Positions 36,331 through 45,460 of a stretch of 60,187 nt of DNA are shown here, piece by piece. A program made the position numbers and the translations under genes. The notes under the pieces are model-generated. The model made no database searches, was not told where the DNA came from, and saw only the letters and a program-made list of their open reading frames with translations. The DNA is from Nostoc punctiforme NIES-2108 (GTDB lineage: Bacteria; Cyanobacteriota; Cyanobacteriia; Cyanobacteriales; Nostocaceae). Within the stretch, counting starts at the first letter, position 1; each line of letters opens with the position of its first letter. The stretch is taken from assembly GCA_003326195.1 (NCBI GenBank), contig LXQE01000161.1:29475-89661 (forward strand). Reading direction: 5' to 3'.

Positions 36331-38475
36331 ATGACGTCACCAATTGTCAGGAGAACTAGTAATCAATCTGGTCAGTCAAAAAAATCGGAAAGAGCTAATT
36401 CGCTGCTGCTAGGAAGTCGGCGTTTTGCTGCTTGGGCGGCTGAAATTACACTAGTGGTTACTAGTGGATTGATTCCCTTCGGCATAGGTGTCTATGCCAA
36501 TTCTAGAAGCGATCTGAACCGAGTGCCCCTGAACCCCGTGCTGGTAGTCACAGAAAGAGCGATCGCCAGACCCCTCGCTCTACCTGTGAGCTATGGCATT
36601 CGTAACGTTGCATGGCCGACTAATATTTTGTGGACAATCGCCCTGTTAGCACCTGTAACTCTCTCGTGGTGGCAATTGTATTTATTAGCTAAGACTGGTA
36701 GCACAATTGGGAAACGTTGGTTAAAAGTGCGGGTTGTCAACGAGCAAGGGAAGCCGCCCGGACTGGGGGCAGTTGTAATTAGAGAAGGAGTTGGGCGTTG
36801 GACAGTACCCATTTCTATCGCCTATCTACTGTGGCGCTACAGCTTTGCTTTTCCGAATTTAGGATTGTTCACATTTTTGTCTTTATTAATGATTGTGGGT
36901 GAAGGGATTGGCTTACCGTCGCGTCGGGGGCGTCGCGCACTACACGATCAACTCGCAGGTACTTATACAATCGATGCAGTCTTAGCTAGCAACAACAAAC
37001 AAGCTCAGTCTGCTGATGGTAATGAAGAAGCGGAAGAATGGCAAGAGGGAGAAGAATTAGCGGCAGACCGAACCAGCCAGTCGCATAATTTGTGGCGGCG
37101 AATACAGCAAAATCCCAATTTGACTTTGTTTGGGGTAGGGCTGACGAGTATGACTGCTGTACTGGCAACTTTAATTGGCACTCAAGTTTATATCCAAATA
37201 CAACAATCCCAGCGAGCAACCAAGCAAATTAACAGCCAACAATTCCTCGAACTTGTCAAACAATTGACTCCCAACTCTGGGGCGACTAATGAACAACGCC
37301 AAAGTGCAATTCTGGCTATGGGTGGTCTTAATGACCCACAATCCATTAAATTTCTGGCGGATTTATTAGTTAGCGAAACTAACCCCAGCCTTCTGGATAC
37401 AATTCAACAAGCTTTGACAACTGTCGGCCCCCAAGCCATTCCGGAACTCAAAAATAAGAATCAGTTTTTGGTGAGTGAATTGGAATCTGTGGGTAGCACT
37501 GCAACCAAAGACCGGGAATTACGGCAAGGGCGGCTACAAAGAAACCAACGGACAATCAACAAGATTCTCTCTGTTTACAGCGGTAAAAAAATTGAGGGTG
37601 TTGACCTTAGTAGTACCCAATTAGGGCAAAGCGGTACTTCAGGAAGTTCCTTCTTCAACTTGGTACTGGACAATCTTGATTTATCAGGAGTTAAGTTTAA
37701 ATCTGCAAATCTTAACCAAGCCAGCTTTAAGGGTAGCCGCTTCCGGGGTGTGGGTGAAGATGGACGCTGGGATACCTACGACGATGTAATGGCTGATTTA
37801 AGCCAAGCTCAGTTGCAGCAAGCCAATCTTACTGATGCTAACCTCAGTCGCGTCTTGATGAACCGGATCGATTTGAGTCGTGCCACTCTTAACAGAGCCA
37901 ACTTATCCAACGCGCGTCTATATGATGCTAAACTCAACAGCACCCAACTAGTAGGAGCCGATTTGCGAAACGCAGTTTTGGAAAAAGCTAGCTTGACTGG
38001 GGCAGATTTAGGCGATGCCAAATTGAACGAAGCCAATCTGTATGCAGCGCGTTTAGGTCGCGCCACTGCCATCGGCACGCAATTATCTTTTGCCAACTTA
38101 ACTAACACTGATTGGCAAGGAGCAGATTTATCAGGAGCTTATTTGGATCGTGCTAATCTCAGCAATGCGAACCTCACTGCCACTCGTTTAACTGGTGCTG
38201 TTTTGCGTTCTGCCCAAATGGAAAACGTGAATTTGCAAAATGCCGACCTGAGTCTTGCAGATTTACGAGGGGCAAATGTCGCTGGAGCAGATTTTAAAGG
38301 AGCAATTCTCGCTCCTAGCAAACAAGATCCAGCAGATCAATTTGTCCAAACCCCAGATTTAGGCTCAGTATCTGCCGTAGTCCAAGGGGTTGATTTTTCT
38401 CAAGCCAAAAATTTAGATGCCAAGCAATTAGCATACATTTGTACTCAAGGAGGCATTCATCCCCGTTGCCCGTAG
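36331..38475 (+). CDS. RDD-domain and pentapeptide-repeat membrane protein
   Basis: 714 residues from the ATG at 36331, which has AAAGGAAA upstream; a GTG at 36283 is less likely. Residues 30-215 form an RDD membrane domain with the RDD-type arginine near the start and RRGRRALHDQLAGTYTID at its end. One more transmembrane helix follows near 270-290. A HEAT-like helical patch (ILAMGGLNDPQSIKFLADLL) comes next. Residues about 430-700 are dozens of A(D/N)LxxA pentapeptides (TDANLSRVLMNRIDLSRATL), a right-handed quadrilateral beta-helix. The fusion is typical of cyanobacteria; role unknown. Confidence 0.88.
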   Translation: MTSPIVRRTSNQSGQSKKSERANSLLLGSRRFAAWAAEITLVVTSGLIPFGIGVYANSRSDLNRVPLNPVLVVTERAIARPLALPVSYGIRNVAWPTNILWTIALLAPVTLSWWQLYLLAKTGSTIGKRWLKVRVVNEQGKPPGLGAVVIREGVGRWTVPISIAYLLWRYSFAFPNLGLFTFLSLLMIVGEGIGLPSRRGRRALHDQLAGTYTIDAVLASNNKQAQSADGNEEAEEWQEGEELAADRTSQSHNLWRRIQQNPNLTLFGVGLTSMTAVLATLIGTQVYIQIQQSQRATKQINSQQFLELVKQLTPNSGATNEQRQSAILAMGGLNDPQSIKFLADLLVSETNPSLLDTIQQALTTVGPQAIPELKNKNQFLVSELESVGSTATKDRELRQGRLQRNQRTINKILSVYSGKKIEGVDLSSTQLGQSGTSGSSFFNLVLDNLDLSGVKFKSANLNQASFKGSRFRGVGEDGRWDTYDDVMADLSQAQLQQANLTDANLSRVLMNRIDLSRATLNRANLSNARLYDAKLNSTQLVGADLRNAVLEKASLTGADLGDAKLNEANLYAARLGRATAIGTQLSFANLTNTDWQGADLSGAYLDRANLSNANLTATRLTGAVLRSAQMENVNLQNADLSLADLRGANVAGADFKGAILAPSKQDPADQFVQTPDLGSVSAVVQGVDFSQAKNLDAKQLAYICTQGGIHPRCP

Positions 38476-38597
38476 AATGAGAGGGGGAGCAGAGGGGCAA
38501 AGGGGCAGGGAGAGAATAACCAATACCCAATAGGCTTTGCTCAGTACAAGTGCCCAATGCCCAATGCCCAATAATAAAATGGTGTGAGGAGTTGGTT

Positions 38598-39089
38598 ATG
38601 AAGTATATTCCATCTTTGGTTTCAGTTTTGGGGGCTGGTTTGGTCTTGAGTCTGGTTAGTACTAAACCAGCACAAGCTCAAGTAGCTTATGGCAGTTATA
38701 TTGGTATCGGCCCCACTGTTGGTATTACCGATGGTATCCAACTTGGGGGAGTAATCGCGGGGCGCTACAAGCTTTTGGAAGCACCAATTTCACTCCGTGC
38801 CCAAGTGTTAATTGGTAATAATACCGCAGTTGTACCAACGGTTTCTTACGATTTCCCCCTCAACTGGCAAGCTGATGCCTACCTGGGTGCTGGGTTAGTG
38901 TTGGCTGGTGGTGGTGGATCTTCTCCTGTGGGCGACAAAATTAGTTTTGCTTTACAACCAGGCATCGATTATATGATCCCAAATAGCAATACTGTCCTTT
39001 TTGGCAATGCTATTATTGCTTTTGATGCCTACCGAGATAGTAGTGGTACAGCTATCTCCGTACAAGGTGGTGTTGGTTTGAGATTTTAA
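38598..39089 (+). CDS. Outer-membrane beta-barrel-like protein
   Basis: 163 residues from the ATG at 38598, with AGGAG ten bases before. Signal peptide VSVLGAGLVLSLVSTKPAQA. The mature protein alternates Gly/aromatic beta strands (YGSYIGIGPTVGITDGIQLG, ISLRAQVLIGNN, YLGAGLVLAGGGG) and ends VGLRF, an outer-membrane C-terminal Phe signature. Small barrels of this kind are common in cyanobacteria without assigned role. A CCCAATG heptamer run lies just upstream (38555-38574). Confidence 0.78.
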   Translation: MKYIPSLVSVLGAGLVLSLVSTKPAQAQVAYGSYIGIGPTVGITDGIQLGGVIAGRYKLLEAPISLRAQVLIGNNTAVVPTVSYDFPLNWQADAYLGAGLVLAGGGGSSPVGDKISFALQPGIDYMIPNSNTVLFGNAIIAFDAYRDSSGTAISVQGGVGLRF

Positions 39090-39207
39090 GGGGTACGCTA
39101 TCCCTAAGAAGCGTTAAACTTCATTGCAAATTAAGAAGTTAGTCCAAACAACGTGATAGTTTTTGGTCATGAAGAGAGACAGCACAGGATTAACACAGGA
39201 GAACATA

Positions 39208-39420
39208 GTGGCAATGGAATCAAATTTATTAACAGATGCGGGCGCAGATGAAGTGAATCAAGATTTCAGTGAATATGTTGCCAACCTGCAACTTCACATG
39301 ACTCTGCAAGCTCGCAATCTTGTTCCAACGCTCAAGCAAACACTGGTAGATAGTCGCCACCAATTACTCCATCAAACCCAAGCCCACTTTGAAAAGCTAG
39401 TTTCTCGGCAAGGGTTATAA
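39208..39420 (+). CDS. Short hypothetical protein
   Basis: 70 residues from a GTG at 39208, preceded by AGGAG at 39197-39201; in-frame ATG and TTG codons at 39169 and 39163 have no ribosome site. Helical throughout, amphipathic (EYVANLQLHMTLQARNLVPT, LKQTLVDSRHQLLHQTQAHF). Cytoplasmic, with no membrane segment. No family recognised. Confidence 0.55.
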   Translation: MAMESNLLTDAGADEVNQDFSEYVANLQLHMTLQARNLVPTLKQTLVDSRHQLLHQTQAHFEKLVSRQGL

Positions 39421-39629
39421 AATATATACAAATTTTAATCAAAATTCAAATAAAATAAGGGCAGATGTTGTTGGGTCAATGCCAATGGTGTTCTCACAAG
39501 GTCTGCTTTTTCTGCTTTTTAAGTATTAAGTTACTAAAATCACCCTTTTGGCACAATAGTAAAGAGCAGAAACTAGTTAAGATCATTGCAAGCAGTTGCT
39601 TCCTTTGAAGAGCAGTTAGTTAAGGCTAA

Positions 39630-40886
39630 ATGGCGGCTCGAATAAAAATGACTTCATTACTTCCCAGAAACCTCAGCGTTGTCATCCGACCAGTCCAATA
39701 CCGGGATTTGGACGGCATTGAGCGCATAACTCAAGAGTCATTCGCAGCCCTTACTCCGAAGGGAGCAGGTTTTGCCATCAGCCAGATGCAAAGGCTGCGT
39801 CGCTGGTATGGATTACTCAAATTTTTAAGTTGGTTTCCTAACCCGCTACAGTATCGACTGTGTGCTTTTGTTGCAGAGCAAGGGCGGATACTTTTAGGAA
39901 TGATTCAAGTTTCACCCTTTAACCGGACACGCAGTACTTGGCGGATCGATCAAGTGCTATTAGAGCGTGGTGTCGATAAACAAGGAATTGGTTCGCAACT
40001 TTTGCGTCATTGCTTTGAGTCGATTTTAGAAGCTCGCACCTGGCTACTAGAAGTTAATATCAATGACATTGAGGCGTTGGCACTATATCGGCAAAATGGA
40101 TTCCAGCGTCTGGCAGAAATGACGTACTGGGAAATTGAGCCAGAATTACTGGCTGAATTAGCACAAGCAGAGCCAGACTTACCAAACCTCTTGCCAGTGA
40201 GCAATGCTGATGCCCAGTTGCTATATCAACTAGATACAGCATCGATGCCACCTTTGGTACGTCAGGTTTTTGACCGTAATACCCGCGACTTTAAAACCAG
40301 TTTATTTGGTGCTTTAACTGATGCAGTGAAGCAATGGCTGACTAAAACAGAAGTAGTCAGTGGTTACGTGTTTGAACCGCAACGCAAAGCCGCGATCGGC
40401 TATTTTCAGGTGCAACTCGATCGCAAGGGTGAAGTTCCCCATGTTGCAACGCTGACAGTTCATCCTGCTTACACCTGGCTTTATCCAGAATTACTCTCTC
40501 AACTGGCTCGCATTGCCCAAGATTTTCCCCAGCAAGGGTTACAACTAGCCTCTTCAGACTATCAGGCAGAGCGAGAAGAATATTTGGAGCGAATTGGGGC
40601 AAAACGCATAGAACATACATTAGTGATGTCTCGCTCTGTGTGGCACAAGTTACGAGAGTCGAAATTCGTCTCCTTAGAAGGAATCCAGTGGACTGATATG
40701 CTACAAGGTTTACAACCAACTCGTAAACCTATACCAGGTGGAATGTCATGGATACAACCAGGAAAGCTGCCATCATCAGATAAACCTCTGCCAAGCAAGC
40801 CAGAACCGATTAACTTTTCGGTAAAAAACCCTAGTATAGAAACATCGCCGATTGCTGAATCAGCAGATGGACAGCAGGAGAATTAG
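39630..40886 (+). CDS. GNAT family N-acetyltransferase (extended)
   Basis: 418 residues. The N-terminal GNAT domain has VIRPVQYRDLDGIERIT at the start and IDQVLLERGVDKQGIGSQLL, the acetyl-CoA-binding Q/RxxGxG/A loop, near residue 120, then LEVNINDIEALALYRQNGFQRL. The remaining 230 residues form a second, degenerate acetyltransferase-like half. Typical of a cyanobacterial family with unknown substrate. Its stop overlaps the ribosome site of ruvX; the next start comes one base later, so they are co-transcribed. Confidence 0.85.
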   Translation: MAARIKMTSLLPRNLSVVIRPVQYRDLDGIERITQESFAALTPKGAGFAISQMQRLRRWYGLLKFLSWFPNPLQYRLCAFVAEQGRILLGMIQVSPFNRTRSTWRIDQVLLERGVDKQGIGSQLLRHCFESILEARTWLLEVNINDIEALALYRQNGFQRLAEMTYWEIEPELLAELAQAEPDLPNLLPVSNADAQLLYQLDTASMPPLVRQVFDRNTRDFKTSLFGALTDAVKQWLTKTEVVSGYVFEPQRKAAIGYFQVQLDRKGEVPHVATLTVHPAYTWLYPELLSQLARIAQDFPQQGLQLASSDYQAEREEYLERIGAKRIEHTLVMSRSVWHKLRESKFVSLEGIQWTDMLQGLQPTRKPIPGGMSWIQPGKLPSSDKPLPSKPEPINFSVKNPSIETSPIAESADGQQEN

Positions 40887-40887
40887 T

Positions 40888-41364
40888 GTGATATCCCAAG
40901 AGCAACCAAAACCGTTTATTTCAGCCTTGGGACTAGATTTTGGTCGCAAGCGGATTGGTGTGGCTGGGTGCGATCGCACGGGTTTAATTGCCACGGGTAT
41001 CACCACAATTGAGCGCGCATCTTTTGAGCAAGATGTCGAGCGAATCCGACAAATAGTTAATGAACGTGAGGTGCAAATTCTAGTTATGGGCTTACCTTAT
41101 TCAATGGATGGCTCATTAGGATTTCAGGCTCGTCAAGTTCAGAAATTTACTACAAGACTTGCTAAAGCACTAAACCTGCCTGTGGAATATATGGATGAGC
41201 GATTAACTTCATTTCAAGCAGAGCAACTGCTGATAGCTGAAAACCGCTCCCCATCACGCCATAAAGGTTTGATTGACCGCAAGGCAGCCGCTTTGATTTT
41301 ACAACAATGGCTGGATGTTAAGCGTGCCAACTCCCGCAGTTCAGTTGCGGCTATTGAATATTGA
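40888..41364 (+). CDS. ruvX: Putative Holliday junction resolvase RuvX/YqgF
   Basis: 158 residues from a GTG at 40888, with GGAG seven bases before it. RNase H-like fold: LGLDFGRKRIGVA (first Asp), VMGLPYSMDGS, YMDERLTS (catalytic Glu), and a C-terminal DRKAAALILQQWL (last Asp). The family processes 16S rRNA 5' ends in E. coli and is also proposed to cut Holliday junctions. It follows the GNAT gene with a one-base gap. Confidence 0.92.
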   Translation: MISQEQPKPFISALGLDFGRKRIGVAGCDRTGLIATGITTIERASFEQDVERIRQIVNEREVQILVMGLPYSMDGSLGFQARQVQKFTTRLAKALNLPVEYMDERLTSFQAEQLLIAENRSPSRHKGLIDRKAAALILQQWLDVKRANSRSSVAAIEY

Positions 41365-41511
41365 TACCTTTTAACATGATATTCTGAAAACGATTAGCCA
41401 GCAGTTGTATCTACGTATAAAGCTATTTGCTTGACATAATAATATGTCATTAACTTGTAGTTAAGCGATTTTCAAACTTGCTGGTATTTATTAAATTTCT
41501 ACATTTCGGCT

Positions 41512-42084
41512 ATGTTTTCCTCTCCATTTCCTGAAGAAAATGATAACGCTCATGCGGGTTCCATCACTTTAACCGATGACAAAGGGCGATCGCTCGACTG
41601 TTATATAGAGCATCGCCTTGAGGTTGATGAGCAAGAATACGTTTTGCTTCTTCCTGTAGATTCACCTGTAGAAATTTTTTCTTGGGAAGGTGACGGTGAG
41701 GAAGAAGAAGCGGTTCTGGTAGAAGATGACGCCATCATTGAGCAAATTTTTGCTAATGCCCAAGCTGTACTATCTGAACAGAACCTGATATTGAAGAACA
41801 CAGCTTATGCTCTGACTGTTGCAGGTGATTTACCGCCAGTGGAAGAATCAGAACTCTTCACCTTAGAAATCGAAGACGAAGGGGAAGATTTAGAGCCAGA
41901 ACAATTACAGCTACTCGCTAGCTTCTATGACGAAGATCAGGAGTATGCAATTTATACACCTCTAGATCCCCTATTATTTTTTGCACGGATAACGAAAACA
42001 GGTGAGCCTGAACTACTTTCTCCAGAGGAGTTTCGTAAAGTGCAACCTCTGTTAGAAGAACATCTTTTTAATGAAGTGGAATAA
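41512..42084 (+). CDS. DUF3727 domain protein
   Basis: 190 residues, very acidic. The first 80 residues (ITLTDDKGRSLDCYIEHRLE, VLLLPVDSPVEIF) are DUF1292/DUF3727-like beta sheet, with acidic linkers (EEEEAVLVEDD), and the end FARITKTGEPELLSPEEFRKVQ is typical of the cyanobacterial and plastid DUF3727 family. Soluble, cytoplasmic. Its role is unknown. It lies 147 bases after ruvX, a common pairing in cyanobacteria by my recollection. Confidence 0.8.
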   Translation: MFSSPFPEENDNAHAGSITLTDDKGRSLDCYIEHRLEVDEQEYVLLLPVDSPVEIFSWEGDGEEEEAVLVEDDAIIEQIFANAQAVLSEQNLILKNTAYALTVAGDLPPVEESELFTLEIEDEGEDLEPEQLQLLASFYDEDQEYAIYTPLDPLLFFARITKTGEPELLSPEEFRKVQPLLEEHLFNEVE

Positions 42085-42263
42085 GATTAAAAATTCAAAA
42101 TGTAACATTTTCATTTTGAATTTTTAATTGAGAGTTTTCATTGTAATCAAAATCTACCTAAACTTTTTACCATGTCCCATTAAATGTGGAAACTATGAAA
42201 CATTGACACTAAATTGGGACAATTAGTACTGATTTATGTGCTGACATAAAACCTTTATAGGCA

Positions 42264-42788
42264 AGTGAGAAACTCAAAAATTCTTTAGAAGAAACTACAG
42301 AACTGGCTTTAGCAATTAATACTGAAAAAGCTCGTTCAGAAATGATTATCACTCCGATATTGTTGGAGGTAAGACGTAGGGCTAATTATCCAATTAGCTT
42401 ATTTTCGGGAACAGATTTTAATGTAGATGCAGAAAACGGTCTGAATGGCTATTGTGACTTTATCCTCAGTCGTTCTAAAGAGCAGCTAACGATTAATGTG
42501 CCAGTGGTGGTTATTATTGAAGCCAAAAATGAAAATATTAAAGGTGCATTAGGTCAATGTGCAGCCGCAATGTTGGCAGCACAATTGTTTAATCAACAAG
42601 AAGGCAATGAAATCAGAAAAATTTATGGTGCGGTAACAACAGGTGATATTTGGAAGTTTTTGAAGTTAGAAGAAAACGATATATTTATTGATTTGAATAA
42701 TTATTACATCAAAGAGATAGATAAAATTTTAGGGATTTTATCTCAAAATGTTCAGGGAGATATCCCAGGATCGAGTTCGACTAACTAA
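42264..42788 (+). pseudogene. 5'-truncated gene, restriction-nuclease-like family
   Basis: The open frame begins right after a TAG at 42258 and reads SEKLKNSLEETTELALAINT before its first ATG at 42342. That segment is protein-like and continuous with what follows (EVRRRANYPISLFSGTDFNV, VVVIIEAKNENIKGALGQCA), so the true beginning is missing. The motif with FNVD and IEAKN matches a PD-(D/E)xK nuclease fold. Related cyanobacterial proteins that I recall carry about 40 further N-terminal residues. Expression from the ATG at 42342 is possible. Confidence 0.6.
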
Positions 42789-42842
42789 ACTAATATTGGG
42801 TTATGCTCATTTGTCTGAGCTATTTAATTTTGACTGGTGACT

Positions 42843-43382
42843 ATGGCCTGGAACAATCTTTTACAGCCTGACTTGATTTTAGAGGGTTCAGTGTTGAACC
42901 TAACACCAGATATTATCCAAAAATACGGGCTGAAAGGGCTGGTATTGGATGTAGATGAAACTTTAGTACCCTTTACAGTAGGCATAGCTTCCCCAGAACT
43001 ACGAGAGTGGGTGGAGCAAATTCGCACCTGTACTGCATTGTGCTTGGTGAGTAACAACCTGAGTGAAGCGCGAATTGGTGGAATTGCGCGATCGCTCAAT
43101 CTACCTTACTATTTGGGTGCAGCCAAGCCTTCCCGACGCAAAATTAGAGCAGCAGTTAGGGGAATGGATCTGCCAGTGCATCAAGTAGGGATGGTAGGCG
43201 ATCGCTTGTTTACCGATGTCATCGCAGGTAATCGCCTGGGAATGTTTACCATTTTAGTCGAACCAATTGTTCATGCCGACGCGGCTCTCCGCTCTCATCC
43301 CGTCCGCAACTTTGAAGTTTGGATATCTGAAATTCTGGGAGCCTCTATTACCCCCAAGAGAAAGAAGATTCACAAAAGTTGA
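42843..43382 (+). CDS. YqeG family HAD IIIA-type phosphatase
   Basis: 179 residues from the ATG at 42843 (a GTG two codons earlier is possible). HAD motif I is LVLDVDETLVPF near residues 33-44, motif II is CLVSNN, and motif III/IV is MVGDRLFTDVIAGNRLG. Members are phosphatases of unknown substrate; in plants and cyanobacteria one homologue is a phosphatidylglycerophosphate phosphatase, so a membrane-lipid role is possible. Single gene, with a clear terminator 130 bases later. Confidence 0.88.
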   Translation: MAWNNLLQPDLILEGSVLNLTPDIIQKYGLKGLVLDVDETLVPFTVGIASPELREWVEQIRTCTALCLVSNNLSEARIGGIARSLNLPYYLGAAKPSRRKIRAAVRGMDLPVHQVGMVGDRLFTDVIAGNRLGMFTILVEPIVHADAALRSHPVRNFEVWISEILGASITPKRKKIHKS

Positions 43383-43516
43383 GAAATCGTCAGGAAAGTA
43401 AATCTAAAGAAATAATTAAGGAATCTTAATGTGATTCAAAAATCGGGGATCATAAGTATTAATAACATGGGGTCAGCCAAAAAAGACCCTAACTCATACT
43501 AAGTAAATATACTTCC

Positions 43517-43566
43517 GTAAAGCGTCAACCTTCACTATAGAGGGATTGGCGCTTTACAATTTCTTT
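43517..43566 (+). terminator. Terminator after the YqeG gene
   Basis: GTAAAGCGTCAACC at 43517-43530 pairs with GG-TTGGCGCTTTAC ending at 43557 (one G-U pair and one bulge), followed by AATTTCTTT. Confidence 0.7.
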
Positions 43567-43641
43567 AGTCATTTGTCCTTTGTCATTCGTCAGTTACTAA
43601 TGAACAATGACTAATGACTAATGACCAATGACTAATGACTA
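43567..43641. repeat. Heptamer repeats forming the proB leader
   Basis: A left arm GTCATTTGTCCTTTGTCATT and a right arm of AATGACT/AATGACC units are inverted to each other. Seven right-arm units run directly into the proB start, whose ATG is the last repeat unit. No ribosome site is seen between repeat and ATG. Confidence 0.8.
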
Positions 43642-44745
43642 ATGACTAAAACAATTGTTGTCAAAATCGGTACTTCCAGCCTAACTCAACCAGAAACGGG
43701 ACAATTAGCACTTTCTACTATTGCTACCTTGGCGGAAACACTCTGCAATTTAAGACGCCAAGGACATCGGGTGATTTTGGTTTCTTCTGGCGCTGTAGGC
43801 GTGGGGTGTGCGCGGTTGGGTTTAACTGAACGTCCTAAAGCGATCGCACTCAAACAGGCTGTAGCAGCAGTTGGACAAGGGAGGTTAATTCGGATATACG
43901 ATGATTTATTTAATACCTTACAACAGGCGATCGCCCAAGTATTACTGACACGCAGTGACTTGGTGCAGCGCAGCCGCTATCTCAACGCCTACAACACCTT
44001 TCAGGAATTAATGGGACTGGGAGTGATCCCCATAGTCAATGAAAATGATACTGTAGCGATAGACGAACTAAAATTTGGTGATAATGATACCCTTTCGGCA
44101 TTAGTTGCCAGCTTAGTAGAAGCAGATTGGCTATTTTTGCTCACCGATGTTGATCGGTTGTACTCAGCCGATCCCCGTTCCGTGCCAGATGCGCGGCCGA
44201 TAGCTCTAGTTAGTAGCATTAAAGAATTAGCTCAATTACAAATAGGTTCCCAAGGTTCTCAGTGGGGTACTGGTGGGATGGTGACAAAAATTTCGGCTGC
44301 GAGGATTGCGATCGCTGCGGGAGTACGTACCGTAATTACCCAAGGGCGATTTCCCCGGAATATCGAAAAAATTATCCAAGGCGAACTGATTGGAACGCAT
44401 TTTGAACCGCAACCCGAACCAACTTCGGCGCGTAAACGTTGGATAGCTTACGGGCTTGTACCTGCGGGGAAATTGTATTTAGATGAAGGTGCGATCGCGG
44501 CAATTTCTCTAGCAGGAAAATCCTTATTAGCAGCGGGAATTAAGCTAGTAGAAGGAGAGTTTGAGACACAGGATGCCGTGCAATTGTGTGACACCGACGG
44601 TAATGAAATTGCCAGAGGACTTGTAAATTACAACAGCAATGAACTGCAAAAGATTTGTGGGCGTCATTCACGGGAAATTTCCACAATTTTAGGTTATGCC
44701 GGTGCAGAAACGGTGATTCATCGAGATAATTTGGTTTTGACTTAA
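43642..44745 (+). CDS. proB: Glutamate 5-kinase (ProB)
   Basis: 367 residues, full length with a C-terminal PUA domain. It phosphorylates glutamate, the first step of proline synthesis. Motifs: VVKIGTSSLTQ (nucleotide loop) at residues 5-15, ILVSSGAVGVGC, IPIVNENDTVAIDELKFGDND (glutamate site) and GSQWGTGGMVTKISAARIA. The PUA domain begins near RKRWIAYGLVPAGKLYLDEG. Its start codon lies in the last copy of a heptamer repeat, so leader translation may be unusual. Confidence 0.96.
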   Translation: MTKTIVVKIGTSSLTQPETGQLALSTIATLAETLCNLRRQGHRVILVSSGAVGVGCARLGLTERPKAIALKQAVAAVGQGRLIRIYDDLFNTLQQAIAQVLLTRSDLVQRSRYLNAYNTFQELMGLGVIPIVNENDTVAIDELKFGDNDTLSALVASLVEADWLFLLTDVDRLYSADPRSVPDARPIALVSSIKELAQLQIGSQGSQWGTGGMVTKISAARIAIAAGVRTVITQGRFPRNIEKIIQGELIGTHFEPQPEPTSARKRWIAYGLVPAGKLYLDEGAIAAISLAGKSLLAAGIKLVEGEFETQDAVQLCDTDGNEIARGLVNYNSNELQKICGRHSREISTILGYAGAETVIHRDNLVLT

Positions 44746-44795
44746 AATGGAAATGAGATAAACTTTGTGACTACTAACTGAGAGAGTAAAAATTT

Positions 44796-45332
44796 ATGAC
44801 TCAAACGTTAGAAAATGCTGTTAACTTACCAGAAAAACAACGCTTCTTTCGACATGGGTTAAGTTGGGAACAGTTTAAAGCGATTCAAGCTAGTTTTGAA
44901 AATGTACCAGGAGTGCGCTTATTTTATTGTGAGGGAATTTTAGAAATTGTGAGTATTGGTAAGCCTCATGAGGCAATTAAGTGTTTAATTGGTTTGCTCT
45001 TGGGGCAGTATTTCGTGGAACAGGGCATTGAATTTTTCCCAGTGGGAGTTTTAGCCAGGTTATTACCAAGATAGTAGAATATCAAGCAGATTTATTCTTA
45101 TTGCTTTGGAACGGACAAACCTGTACCAGACTTGTGTATTGAAGTAGTGATTACTAGCGGCTGTCCCATCAAATTACAGAAATACAAATTAATGCAAGTC
45201 CCGGAAGTTTGGTTTTGGGAAGATAGTACATTTGAAGTTTACTGCTTACGAGAGCAAGAATATGAGAAAGTTGCTAATAGTGAGTTGCTAGCAGAATTAG
45301 ATTTATCTCTGCTCAATCGTTGTCTTTTGTGA
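44796..45332 (+). pseudogene. Uma2 family gene with two compensating frameshifts
   Basis: It begins at the ATG at 44796 (MTQTLENAVNLPEKQRFFRH) and follows the Uma2 pattern through RLFYCEGILEIVSIGKPHEA. Near 45050 the frame shifts to QVITKIVEYQADLF (mod-3 change), and near 45095 it returns to YCFGTDKPVPDLCIEVVITS and LQKYKLMQVPEVWFWEDSTF. Stops block both single frames, so the protein is broken although both halves of the nuclease core (Asp, Glu-Val and Lys region) remain readable. It sits 50 bases after proB. Confidence 0.75.
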
Positions 45333-45460
45333 TCGTCTCCCTTGGAAGCAATTAGGGAGTTTCGTCAAAATATTCAACAGTAATAGTAGGTTTAAATGAA
45401 AGAAAATATTTTAATATCTTTCAGAGTGTTAATTTTTTCATTAAACTCATAATTATAAGT

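Noticed and set aside
37809..38321. Minus-strand ORFs in the pentapeptide-repeat gene
   Set aside because: They arise from the periodic codons of the repeat on the real strand.
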